Shown piece by piece: positions 1 to 7,112 of a stretch of 11,320 bases of DNA (its first letter is position 1; each line of letters starts with the position of its first letter). Both the position numbers and the translations under genes were made by a program. Below the pieces are notes generated by a model. That model saw only the letters and a list, made by a program, of their open reading frames with translations, was not told the DNA's origin and did no database searches. The stretch lies in NCBI GenBank assembly GCA_945875195.1, contig CAMCJW010000069.1, positions 1 to 11,320 on the forward strand. The letters run 5' to 3'. This DNA comes from Chitinophaga pinensis (GTDB lineage: Bacteria; Bacteroidota; Bacteroidia; UKL13-3).

Positions 1-441
1 ACAACCACTAATGGTACCAAGGCCATAAAGATGGCAAAGGCCATGAATCCAAATAGTATTTTAATTGGATCATTCTTAAATGTTACAGCACTCTGCAATA
101 GAATTAAAGAAACTGGAAAGGACTTAATATTACTTTGTTCTGGTTGGAAAGACAAGTATAATTTGGAGGATACTTTGTTTGCAGGCGCAGTAATTCATCA
201 GCTTACCAGTACTCATGAAATACACGATGATGCTGCCTTGTCTGCCTATTTTTTGTTTGAGCAACACCAGCATGATTTGGAGGCTTTGGTACGCAAGAGC
301 TCCCATGCCGAGCGTTTTACTTTGTTGCATTTGCAAACTGATGATGTTAAATTCTGTTTGCAACAAGATACTATAACGCTTGTGCCAGAAATGGAAGGAG
401 AGTTTTTAGTCAATAAAACTGCCACACAAATTGCTGGATAA
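1..441 (+). CDS. comB: 2-phosphosulfolactate phosphatase (ComB family), 5'-truncated by window edge
   Basis: The open frame runs from base 1 without a start, so the N-terminal part lies outside the window; 146 residues remain of a family usually about 230-250 long. The first codons read TTTNGTKAIKMAK, then LIGSFLN, a GWK...LEDTLFAGA block, and near the end a DDVKFC...D segment followed by a VP. This order of motifs is typical of ComB. The known reaction is removal of phosphate from (2R)-phospho-3-sulfolactate to give 3-sulfolactate, a step of coenzyme M synthesis in methanogens. ComB homologues also occur in many bacteria that lack coenzyme M, where the role is less clear; in Bacteroidota a link to sulfonate or sulfonolipid metabolism is possible but only inferred. 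The internal ATG at 31 is not the true start, because the conserved TTTNGT motif lies upstream of it. No strong terminator follows; two short palindromes lie downstream. Confidence 0.88.
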   Translation, partial: TTTNGTKAIKMAKAMNPNSILIGSFLNVTALCNRIKETGKDLILLCSGWKDKYNLEDTLFAGAVIHQLTSTHEIHDDAALSAYFLFEQHQHDLEALVRKSSHAERFTLLHLQTDDVKFCLQQDTITLVPEMEGEFLVNKTATQIAG

Positions 442-445
442 AGGG

Positions 446-463
446 TTTTGGTTCGAACCGAAA
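446..463. repeat. Short inverted repeat after comB
   Basis: Bases 450-459 form a perfect 10-base palindrome, GGTTCGAACC, flanked by TTTT on the left and GAAA on the right, so an RNA from either strand could form a 7-8 bp stem with a UCGA loop if one G-U pair is allowed. It begins five bases after the comB stop. It is not followed by a T tract on the plus strand, so a role as an intrinsic terminator is only a possibility. The GGTTCGAACC core resembles a tRNA T-arm, but no tRNA surrounds it. Confidence 0.35.
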
Positions 464-467
464 ACTG

Positions 468-646
468 TTAGTTAGCAAATGCGCATTTGTGTGAAATAAC
501 TTCTAGAAATTCTACATCCGAATAATAGCAATCTGCTTTTGCAAAAATCTTGCGTGGATGTCCTTTGTATTTAAAGTGAATTTCAGGTAAAGGGCTATTG
601 CCATTGGGGCTTTTCAGAGGTAAGTTTTAGTTTTTTGTTTCTTCAT
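468..646 (-). pseudogene. Small reading frame downstream of the symporter, apparently frameshifted
   Basis: One base after the symporter stop (TAA at 650-648) there is an ATG at 646-644, giving TAATATG. That frame reads MKKQKTKTYL and stops. The frame one base back is open from 626 to the stop at 470-468 and reads like protein, including PEIHFKYKGHPRKIFAKAD and ending in HKCAFAN. It has no ATG, GTG or TTG start. Adding one A to the AAAA run at about 625-628 would join the two parts into a single protein of 59 residues. The tight spacing to the symporter suggests a coupled gene. I do not recognise the protein. Alternatives are a sequencing error, a decayed gene, a non-standard start, or chance. 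The shift site does not fit a classical X XXY YYZ slippery heptamer. Confidence 0.35.
476..489. repeat. 14-base perfect palindrome
   Basis: CAAATGCGCATTTG is a perfect 14-base palindrome in the convergent gap between comB (+) and the symporter (-), inside the end of the small broken frame. It could be a protein-binding site or part of a weak terminator, but neither is shown by the sequence, and no T tract follows on either strand. Confidence 0.4.
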
Positions 647-647
647 A

Positions 648-2348
648 TTAGGTGTTTGTTTCCGTTTTTAGCATTGAGCCAAAATGTATCAAAAAGCTAA
701 AAGCAATCACCAAAAAACTGCCAACTAAGTTAAACCATAAAAAGCTGATATCGGTATAAAAATAAAGTGATAATACCATTGATTCTGCAATGATGGCGGC
801 ATAAAATGCACTGGCACCTTTTATTTGTTTAAACATAAAGGCCACTAAGAATATGCCTAAAATGGTTCCATAAAATAAAGAGCCAAGTACATTCACAGCC
901 TCAATTAAGCTCCCTAGTTTATTAGCAAACATGGCCACGCCAATGGCATACAAACCCCACAAGCCAGTTGCCCATTTGGATGCTTTGAGGTAATGTGCCT
1001 CACTGGCATTTTTGTTGAAACTGCGTTTGTAAATATCTACCATAGTGCAGGAGGCCAATGCATTTAATTCGGCCGATTTACTTTGCATAGAGGCTGCAAA
1101 AATAACCGCAATCAATAAGCCAATTAAACCATGGGGTAAGTAATCTATTACATACCTTAAAAAGACATAATTGGTATCATTCGTTTCGGCTTTTGGGTCG
1201 TTCAATTTCATTAAATCGGTGGCTTGTTTTCTGAGTTTTTGCAAGTCTTTTTCGCTTTGAACCAAAACGCCTTGGTGACTAGTAATTGCTGCATCATCGC
1301 CTGCTTTAATTCCTTGGTTCAAACCGATAGCGGCTGATTTTCTTTTTTCAAATAAAGCTTGGTGTTGTGTATTTAATTGTTGCCAATCTTTTGCATAAAT
1401 ACTAGCCTCTAGTTTTTGTGTTTCGTTGTTATTAAAGAACAATGGTGCAGGTTTAAATTGGTAAAATACAAAGAGCAAAACACCTATCAATAATATGAAA
1501 AATTGCATAGGAACTTTTATGAAACCATTCATCAATAAACCCATTCTACTTTGCTTTAAATCTTTGGCACTAATATACCTTGAAACCTGCGATTGATCAG
1601 TGCCAAAGTAGGAGAGTGCTAAGAAAAATCCGCCTATTAATCCACTCCAAATATTGTATTTATTGTTGAGGTCGAAGTTCCAATCAATCACATTCATTTT
1701 GCCCAATTTGCCTCCCATTTTTACGGCATCTGTAAAGCCAATATCTTCAGGCAAAAGTTTTACTATCATGTAGCCTGCTAAGAACATTCCAATAAAAATA
1801 ATGCTCATTTGTTGCAGGTGTGTATAGCTTACAGCCTTAGAGCCTCCTGCCACCGTGTAGGCAATTACAATGCTGCCAATAAACAAATTGGTATAGTAAA
1901 TATTCCATCCAAGCAAGGCAGAAAGAATAAGACTTGGGGCGTAAAGTGTGAGTCCGGATGCCAAACCACGTTGGGTTAAAAATAAAAGCGAAGTAAAGAC
2001 CCTTGTTTTTTGATCGAACCTATTTTCTAAATATTCATAAGCTGTATAAACATTTAAACGATGATAAATGGGCAAAAAGAAAATACACAAAACCACCATG
2101 GCTATAGGTAAACCAAAGTAGTATTGCACAAAGCGCATCCCATCTGTATAGGCTTGTCCCGGTGCTGATAGAAACGTAATGGCACTAGCCTGTGTAGCCA
2201 TAATGGATAAGCCAACCATGTACCAAGGAATGCTGTGGTCGCCTTTGAGGTAGGTTTCCATGTTTTGGGTGCCTCTACTTTTATAAAGGCCATAACCCAC
2301 AATACTAGCTAATGATAATAATAAAACTATCCAATCTAAGGCGCTCAT
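648..2348 (-). CDS. Sodium:solute symporter (SSS family) inner-membrane transporter
   Basis: A predicted Na+-coupled secondary transporter of the SSS family (566 residues from the chosen start); the substrate cannot be told from the sequence. Helices begin at once (residues 4-24), followed by GLSIMATQASAITFLSAPGQAY in the second helix region, the GGSKAVSYTHLQQ loop corresponding to the family's GG.KAV..TD..Q stretch, and FGTDQSQVSRY at about 248-258, equivalent to the GTDQ..VQR signature. About a dozen hydrophobic segments are visible. Between helices, residues about 298-394 form a hydrophilic, charged insert with helical, possibly coiled-coil character. The frame extends to an ATG at 2414, but the extra 22 residues (MGHSRFLADP...) lack family character, and homologues I know begin like MSALDWIVLL, so the ATG at 2348 is preferred. 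Neither start has a Shine-Dalgarno sequence. It is read away from the protease gene, from a shared intergenic region, and is followed by the small frame at 646. Confidence 0.92.
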   Translation of the reverse strand: MSALDWIVLLLSLASIVGYGLYKSRGTQNMETYLKGDHSIPWYMVGLSIMATQASAITFLSAPGQAYTDGMRFVQYYFGLPIAMVVLCIFFLPIYHRLNVYTAYEYLENRFDQKTRVFTSLLFLTQRGLASGLTLYAPSLILSALLGWNIYYTNLFIGSIVIAYTVAGGSKAVSYTHLQQMSIIFIGMFLAGYMIVKLLPEDIGFTDAVKMGGKLGKMNVIDWNFDLNNKYNIWSGLIGGFFLALSYFGTDQSQVSRYISAKDLKQSRMGLLMNGFIKVPMQFFILLIGVLLFVFYQFKPAPLFFNNNETQKLEASIYAKDWQQLNTQHQALFEKRKSAAIGLNQGIKAGDDAAITSHQGVLVQSEKDLQKLRKQATDLMKLNDPKAETNDTNYVFLRYVIDYLPHGLIGLLIAVIFAASMQSKSAELNALASCTMVDIYKRSFNKNASEAHYLKASKWATGLWGLYAIGVAMFANKLGSLIEAVNVLGSLFYGTILGIFLVAFMFKQIKGASAFYAAIIAESMVLSLYFYTDISFLWFNLVGSFLVIAFSFLIHFGSMLKTETNT

Positions 2349-2508
2349 TGCAATGATTGGGTTAGTTGGTAATAGATAAAAATTTGGATCAGCAAGAAAA
2401 CGAGAATGCCCCAATATAGTTTGTGAAATAACCTATCTGTTGCATTACTTAACTGATTATCCTCTTTTTGAACCATTAAAATATTTTATTAGCGTATGAG
2501 ATAAAAGT

Positions 2509-2516
2509 CAAATATA
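2509..2516 (-). promoter_or_regulatory. Candidate -7 promoter element for the symporter
   Basis: On the minus strand these bases read TATATTTG, a full match to the Bacteroidota -7 consensus TAnnTTTG. The expected -33 TTTG about 19 bases upstream is poor (TAGG). Transcription would start near 2503, giving a leader of about 155 bases to the chosen symporter start. It overlaps the candidate plus-strand element at 2513-2520. Confidence 0.4.
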
Positions 2517-2520
2517 ATTG
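2513..2520 (+). promoter_or_regulatory. Candidate -7 promoter element for the protease
   Basis: TATAATTG matches TAnnTTTG at all but one fixed base and would place the start of transcription near 2526, about 18 bases before the protease ATG. No good -33 element is seen. It overlaps the opposite-strand element, so the two divergent promoters may compete. The protease start lacks a Shine-Dalgarno sequence and is preceded by an A-rich leader, as is common in this phylum. Confidence 0.28.
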
Positions 2521-2543
2521 TGCAGATAAAACTAACCTAAAAA

Positions 2544-4136
2544 ATGAGATTATTTTCTGCTTTTGCAATTGCCACCATGCTTTCCCTTCAAGTTTTTGCT
2601 CAAAAGAAGGCCCCTGAAAATTGGTTCAACCTTGATCCCAAACAAGATAAGATTTGGGGCATAAGCTCAGAGAAGGCTTATAAGGAATTGCCTATTGGCA
2701 AAAACGATAAGAAGGTTATTGTTGCAGTGATAGATGCAGGTTCTGATGTTAACCACGAGGATTTAAAAGCCAATATTTGGGTCAACCCAAATGAAGTAAG
2801 CTATAATGGAAAGGACGATGACAACAATGGTTATATTGACGATATCAATGGTTGGAATTTTATAGGTGGAAAGAATGGTAATGTAAATGCAGATACCTAT
2901 GAAAGCACTCGCATTCTCGCTAAATACAAAGGTTTGCCAGAGAATCAAAAACCAGTTTTTGCAAATGATGAAGAGAAAATTTTGTATGAGCAAGCCTTGA
3001 TATTATACAAAAAAAGTTACGATGAAACCTATCCTCAATACAAGCAGTTTTCGGAAATCATGAAAAGTATCAATGACATGATTAAGAAAACTGGATCAGC
3101 TAATCCTTCTGTGGAGCAAGTTGAGGCAATTCCTGCAGAAACCAAAGAAGACAAGGACATGAAGCGCATAGTAAAATATATTGCTATGACAGGTGGCGTA
3201 GAAAATTCTCCAATCATGAGTCAATTAAAGGAGGCCGAAACGCAATTGGCCACTATGGTAAATTTTAATTTAAACAAGGAGTTTGATCCTAGAAAGCTGG
3301 TAGGTGATAATTATGAAAACATGAACGAACATTTTTATGGTAACAATGAAGTGTATTCAATGAATGTTGATCATGGAACACATGTAGCAGGTATTATTGC
3401 CGCAGTAAGAAACAATGATTTAGGTGTCAATGGAATTTGTGAGAAGGCTGTTATCATGACTATCAAGGTTGTACCCAACGGAGATGAGCGAGATAAGGAT
3501 GTGGCCAACGCCATTAGGTATGCGGCAGACAATGGCGCTAAGGTTATCAATATGAGTTTTGGTAAAAAGATATCGCCAGAAAAATCAGTGGTTGATGAGG
3601 CTGTTGCCTATGCTTTGAGTAAGGATGTTTTAATGATTCATGCTGCTGGAAATGAGGCAGAAGATTTAGCTACAAATGCGTTTTACCCAAATCCTAATTT
3701 AATTGCACAAAAGATGGCAGCTCCAAATTGGATTGAGGTTGGTGCTTCGAGTTGGCAAAAAGGAAAGGGTAGGGTAGCTACTTTTAGTAATTATGGCAAA
3801 AACCAAGTGGAGGTATTTGCGCCAGGAGTTGATATTCAATCAACGTTTCCTAACAGTAAATACAAAAGCGAAAGTGGAACTAGCATGGCTGCTCCAGTGG
3901 TTGCGGGTGTTGCAGCTTTAATTAGGCAAAATTATCCAAACTTAACGGCGGTTCAAACAAAACAAATTATCTTATTAAGTGCATTGCCTTGTAAGGAGAA
4001 AATTATTATACCAGGCACAAAAAAGAAGGCTAAATTATCGGAGATTTCTACTACGGGAGCAATTGTAAATGCTTATGAAGCTCTGGTATTAGCCGAGAAA
4101 GTTAGCACTGGGATGGTAGTTTTACCAAAGCTTTAG
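2544..4136 (+). CDS. Secreted subtilisin-like serine protease (peptidase family S8)
   Basis: A 530-residue exported endopeptidase. Residues 1-19 or so (MRLFSAFAIATMLSLQVFA) form a signal peptide with a likely cut before or after Q20, so the enzyme acts in the periplasm or outside. The catalytic triad is visible: Asp64 in VIDAGSDVNHEDL, His277 in DHGTHVAGI and Ser447 in SGTSMAAPVVAG, with the oxyanion-hole Asn370 in HAAGN. Residues 90-106 carry a DDDNNGYIDDINGWNF loop, common in Bacteroidota S8 enzymes and a likely calcium site. Asp64 and His277 are 213 residues apart, against about 32 in subtilisin, because of a charged, helix-rich insert at about 110-265. There are only about 35 residues between signal peptide and catalytic core, so no typical I9 propeptide fits. 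No C-terminal secretion or sorting domain is seen. The 3' end overlaps the convergent lipoprotein gene. Physiological substrates are unknown. Confidence 0.93.
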   Translation: MRLFSAFAIATMLSLQVFAQKKAPENWFNLDPKQDKIWGISSEKAYKELPIGKNDKKVIVAVIDAGSDVNHEDLKANIWVNPNEVSYNGKDDDNNGYIDDINGWNFIGGKNGNVNADTYESTRILAKYKGLPENQKPVFANDEEKILYEQALILYKKSYDETYPQYKQFSEIMKSINDMIKKTGSANPSVEQVEAIPAETKEDKDMKRIVKYIAMTGGVENSPIMSQLKEAETQLATMVNFNLNKEFDPRKLVGDNYENMNEHFYGNNEVYSMNVDHGTHVAGIIAAVRNNDLGVNGICEKAVIMTIKVVPNGDERDKDVANAIRYAADNGAKVINMSFGKKISPEKSVVDEAVAYALSKDVLMIHAAGNEAEDLATNAFYPNPNLIAQKMAAPNWIEVGASSWQKGKGRVATFSNYGKNQVEVFAPGVDIQSTFPNSKYKSESGTSMAAPVVAGVAALIRQNYPNLTAVQTKQIILLSALPCKEKIIIPGTKKKAKLSEISTTGAIVNAYEALVLAEKVSTGMVVLPKL

Positions 4137-4625
4137 TTTGCTCTTATAATCAGTGATACTGTCATTTCTTAAGCATTGTGAAAAGCTGGCTTGCTCGCAG
4201 GCACAGCGGCCTTCGCTACCTGTTCTGGCAATTTGCATTCTGCTCATTTTAATTTGTAGCGGACCTTCAATTGCTTTGATCCAATAATCGTAATTCTCTA
4301 AGTCTTCTATTTGGTCTTTTAACCCAATGGTTTGGTCGAGCACAAATTCGTAATTTGTCTGATTCGGTTGATTTATATACACGTAATTTATGAATTGCCA
4401 ATTAAGCACAATTGTTTGGCTAGAATCAATGATATCAGCTTTAGTCCAATTTGTACCTTTATAGTAAACATAAATTCTAACTGAATCATTTTCTTCAATA
4501 GGGTAAGTGATGGAATCGGCCGCATCCATGTAAAAATGCGCGTATGGCAAAGTCATGTTGCAATCATCGCATTTGCATGCGTTTAGCATGGTGGCTAGTA
4601 AGAAGATTGCAATTAGATTTTTCAT
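4122..4625 (-). CDS. Small predicted lipoprotein of unknown function
   Basis: A 167-residue protein with a basic N-terminus, a hydrophobic stretch and a lipobox (LNAC) that places the lipid-modified cysteine at Cys17, so it is probably anchored in a membrane. After the lipobox come Cys19 and Cys22 (CKCDDC), and near the C-terminus Cys141, Cys143 and Cys151 (CACEQ...QC); in an oxidising compartment these could form disulfides linking the two ends. The middle is rich in Tyr, Asp and Asn and looks like beta strands. I do not recognise a family. The stop lies inside the last 15 bases of the protease gene on the other strand. The start codon lies only nine bases after the T tract of the aconitase terminator, so a separate promoter has little room; expression may depend on read-through or on a promoter inside the aconitase end. 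Confidence 0.75.
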   Translation of the reverse strand: MKNLIAIFLLATMLNACKCDDCNMTLPYAHFYMDAADSITYPIEENDSVRIYVYYKGTNWTKADIIDSSQTIVLNWQFINYVYINQPNQTNYEFVLDQTIGLKDQIEDLENYDYWIKAIEGPLQIKMSRMQIARTGSEGRCACEQASFSQCLRNDSITDYKSKLKLW

Positions 4626-4634
4626 AGATTGATT

Positions 4635-4676
4635 AAAAAAATAAGGGTTGCTAATCTTTTTAGAAAAGCAACCCTT
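4635..4676 (-). terminator. Intrinsic terminator of aconitase
   Basis: A 10-bp perfect stem is formed by 4643-4652 (AAGGGTTGCT) and 4667-4676 (AGCAACCCTT), with a 14-base loop. Read on the minus strand the stem is followed by one A and then seven T residues (complement of 4635-4641). It begins 18 bases after the aconitase stop. On the plus strand the stem is followed by TTGT after two stem T residues, so it may also stop transcripts arriving from the protease, though more weakly. Confidence 0.85.
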
Positions 4677-4694
4677 TTGTATTGTTTGGCAAGA

Positions 4695-6959
4695 TTAACC
4701 TGCTACTTGTTTTCTGATAATATTTAACGCGCCACCTTCTTTAAACCACTCAATTTGTTGCGCATTATAAGTATGGTTAACCTCAATGTTATCGCTGCTT
4801 CCATCGGCATGGTGCAATACCATTGTTAATGGTTTACCTGGCGCAAATTGGTTCAAACCGATAATATCTATGACATCATCTTCTTGAAACTTTTCATAAT
4901 CATTTTTATCTGCAAAGGTTAAGCCTAGCATACCTTGCTTTTTAAGATTGGTTTCGTGGATACGAGCAAATGATTTTACCAATACAGCTCTAACACCTAA
5001 ATGACGAGGCTCCATAGCGGCATGCTCTCTTGAAGAACCTTCGCCATAGTTTTCATCACCAACCACTATTGAACCAATGCCTTGGGCTTTGTAAGCTCTT
5101 TGCACTTTAGGTACAGATTGGTATTCGCCGGTTAATTGATTTTTTACGCTGTCTGTTTTTTCATTGAAATAGTTTACAGCTCCAATCAACATGTTGTTTG
5201 AAATATTATCTAAATGCCCGCGGTATTTTAACCATGGTCCAGCCATAGAAATATGATCGGTGGTACATTTGCCTTTTGCTTTGATTAGCAATTTAAGGCC
5301 AGTAAGGTCTGAACCTTCCCATGCTGTAAATGGATCTAATAACTGCAAACGATCAGATGTTGGAGATACTGCAATACTTACTCCTGAGCCATCAACAGCT
5401 GGTGCAAGGTAACCTGCATCTTCAACAGCAAAGCCTTTAGTTGGTAATTCATCGCCACTTGGTGGATCTAATTTCACCGATTCGCCTTTGTTGTTGATTA
5501 AAGTATCTGTAATTGGGTTGAATGATAAATCTCCTGCAATGGCAATAGCTGCAACCATTTCTGGTGAGGCAACAAATGCATAAGTATTAGGATTGCCATC
5601 TGCTCTTTTTGCAAAGTTTCTATTGAAAGAATGCACGATAGTATTTTTCTCAGCTTTTTCTGCGCCAACTCTATCCCACATACCAATACATGGTCCGCAA
5701 GCATTGGTAAAAATACTTGCATTTAAATCTGTGAATGTTTTGAGCAAACCATCTCTATCTGCAGTAAAACGAACTTGTTCAGAACCTGGGTTGATCCCAA
5801 ATTCTGCTTTGGTTACTAAGCCTTTTTCAATGGCCTGACGAGCAATAGAGGCTGCACGAGATAAATCTTCGTAAGAAGAATTGGTGCATGAACCTATCAA
5901 TCCCCATTCAACTTTTAAAGGCCAATTGTTTTTAGCAGCAGCTTCTTTCATTTCAGAAACTGGAGTTGCCAAATCTGGAGTAAATGGTCCGTTTAAATGC
6001 GGCGTTAAAGTGTCTAAATTGATTTCGATAACTTGGTCGAAATACAATTCTGGGTTGGCATAAACTTCTGGGTCGCCAGTTAAATGACCTTTGATGCCAT
6101 TTGCTAAATCTGCCACTTCATTTCTTCCAGTTGAACGCAGGTATCTTTCCATGCTTTCATCGTAACCAAAAGTAGAGGTAGTTGCACCAATTTCGGCTCC
6201 CATATTGCAAATGGTTCCTTTGCCTGTGCAGCTCATGTTGATAGCACCATCGCCAAAGTATTCAACAATGGCACCGGTTCCACCTTTTACGGTTAAGATA
6301 CCAGCCACTTTTAAAATAACATCCTTAGGGGCAGTCCAACCGTTCAATTTTCCTGTAAGTTTGATTCCAATTAGTTTCGGGAATTTAAGTTCCCAAGGCA
6401 AACCAGCCATTACATCACAAGCATCGGCACCACCAACACCAATGGCCAACATACCTAAACCACCTGCATTTACAGTGTGGGAGTCGGTACCAATCATCAT
6501 TCCACCCGGAAATGCATAATTTTCTAAAACCACTTGGTGAATAATACCTGCACCTGGTTTCCAAAATCCAATACCATATTTATTAGAAACTGAGGCCAAG
6601 AAATCATATACTTCTTTGCTTTCTTTATTGGCATAAGCCAAATCGTCTTTGGCACCAACTTTAGCCGTAATCAAGTGATCGCAATGAACAGTAGAAGGAA
6701 CAGCCACTTTTGGCCTACCTGCTTGCATAAATTGTAGCAAAGCCATTTGGGCGGTTGCATCTTGCATGGCAACTCTATCTGGACCAAAATCCACATAACT
6801 TTTTCCTCTTTCGTAAGTTTGGGTAGCGTTTCCTTCAGTAAGGTGGCTGTATAATATTTTTTCGGACAAAGTAAGGGGTTTGTTCACCACTTTACGGGCA
6901 GCTTCAATGCGCTCTCCCATGCGGCTGTAAACCGCTTTGATCATTTCTAAATCAAACAT
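4695..6959 (-). CDS. acn: Aconitate hydratase (mitochondrial-type aconitase)
   Basis: A 754-residue cytoplasmic [4Fe-4S] enzyme that interconverts citrate and isocitrate through cis-aconitate in the TCA cycle. The three cluster ligands are present: Cys358 in GSCTNSS and Cys421 and Cys424 in NACGPCIGMW; these numbers equal those of mature pig mitochondrial aconitase. Ser642 and Arg644 in GSSREHAAMEPRHLG are the catalytic base and a substrate-binding arginine. The VHCDH (91-95) and GTDSHT (157-162) active-site motifs are also intact. The length and the motif style place it with the mitochondrial-type branch rather than the longer AcnA/IRP or AcnB branches. Domains 1-3 fill roughly 1-500, a linker follows, and the swivel domain is about 545-740. 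The ATG at 6959 gives the expected N-terminus. A good candidate promoter lies about 55 bases upstream, and a strong terminator follows, so it is probably a single-gene transcript. Confidence 0.97.
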   Translation of the reverse strand: MFDLEMIKAVYSRMGERIEAARKVVNKPLTLSEKILYSHLTEGNATQTYERGKSYVDFGPDRVAMQDATAQMALLQFMQAGRPKVAVPSTVHCDHLITAKVGAKDDLAYANKESKEVYDFLASVSNKYGIGFWKPGAGIIHQVVLENYAFPGGMMIGTDSHTVNAGGLGMLAIGVGGADACDVMAGLPWELKFPKLIGIKLTGKLNGWTAPKDVILKVAGILTVKGGTGAIVEYFGDGAINMSCTGKGTICNMGAEIGATTSTFGYDESMERYLRSTGRNEVADLANGIKGHLTGDPEVYANPELYFDQVIEINLDTLTPHLNGPFTPDLATPVSEMKEAAAKNNWPLKVEWGLIGSCTNSSYEDLSRAASIARQAIEKGLVTKAEFGINPGSEQVRFTADRDGLLKTFTDLNASIFTNACGPCIGMWDRVGAEKAEKNTIVHSFNRNFAKRADGNPNTYAFVASPEMVAAIAIAGDLSFNPITDTLINNKGESVKLDPPSGDELPTKGFAVEDAGYLAPAVDGSGVSIAVSPTSDRLQLLDPFTAWEGSDLTGLKLLIKAKGKCTTDHISMAGPWLKYRGHLDNISNNMLIGAVNYFNEKTDSVKNQLTGEYQSVPKVQRAYKAQGIGSIVVGDENYGEGSSREHAAMEPRHLGVRAVLVKSFARIHETNLKKQGMLGLTFADKNDYEKFQEDDVIDIIGLNQFAPGKPLTMVLHHADGSSDNIEVNHTYNAQQIEWFKEGGALNIIRKQVAG

Positions 6960-7015
6960 ATTGTATTATTTATAATTAATAGAACAATTAACTGGCTAAA
7001 AAGATTGAATGGGTT

Positions 7016-7046
7016 CAAACAGATTAACCTTAAAACTTGCCGCAAA
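7016..7046 (-). promoter_or_regulatory. Candidate promoter of aconitase
   Basis: On the minus strand TTTG (7046-7043) is followed after exactly 19 bases by TCTGTTTG (7023-7016), which matches the Bacteroidota -33/-7 pair TTTG and TAnnTTTG except for one base. Transcription would begin near 7010, giving a leader of about 50 bases before the aconitase ATG. Confidence 0.5.
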
Positions 7047-7084
7047 TTAACTGATTCTTTCTTAAAATGACGGAGAAAAGCAGA

Positions 7085-7092
7085 TATCTTTG
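7085..7092 (+). promoter_or_regulatory. Candidate -7 promoter element of the small hypothetical gene
   Basis: TATCTTTG is a full match to TAnnTTTG. The -33 match upstream is weak (TTTC at 7058-7061, spacing 23). The predicted transcript start near 7098 leaves a leader of about 15 bases before the TTG at 7113, which supports that start codon. Confidence 0.5.
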
Positions 7093-7112
7093 TTAAATTA
7101 ATATTCCTGATA

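Noticed and set aside
450..459. GGTTCGAACC resembling a tRNA T-arm
   Set aside because: No acceptor, D-arm or anticodon arm can be fitted around it on either strand.
2349..2414. Longer symporter start at the ATG at 2414
   Set aside because: The extra 22 residues lack family similarity, and the ATG at 2348 gives the usual MSALDWIVLL-type start directly before the first helix.
5498..6519. Several open frames of 60-104 codons on both strands inside the aconitase gene
   Set aside because: They lie wholly within a well-supported enzyme gene and have no family-like sequence; they are shadows.
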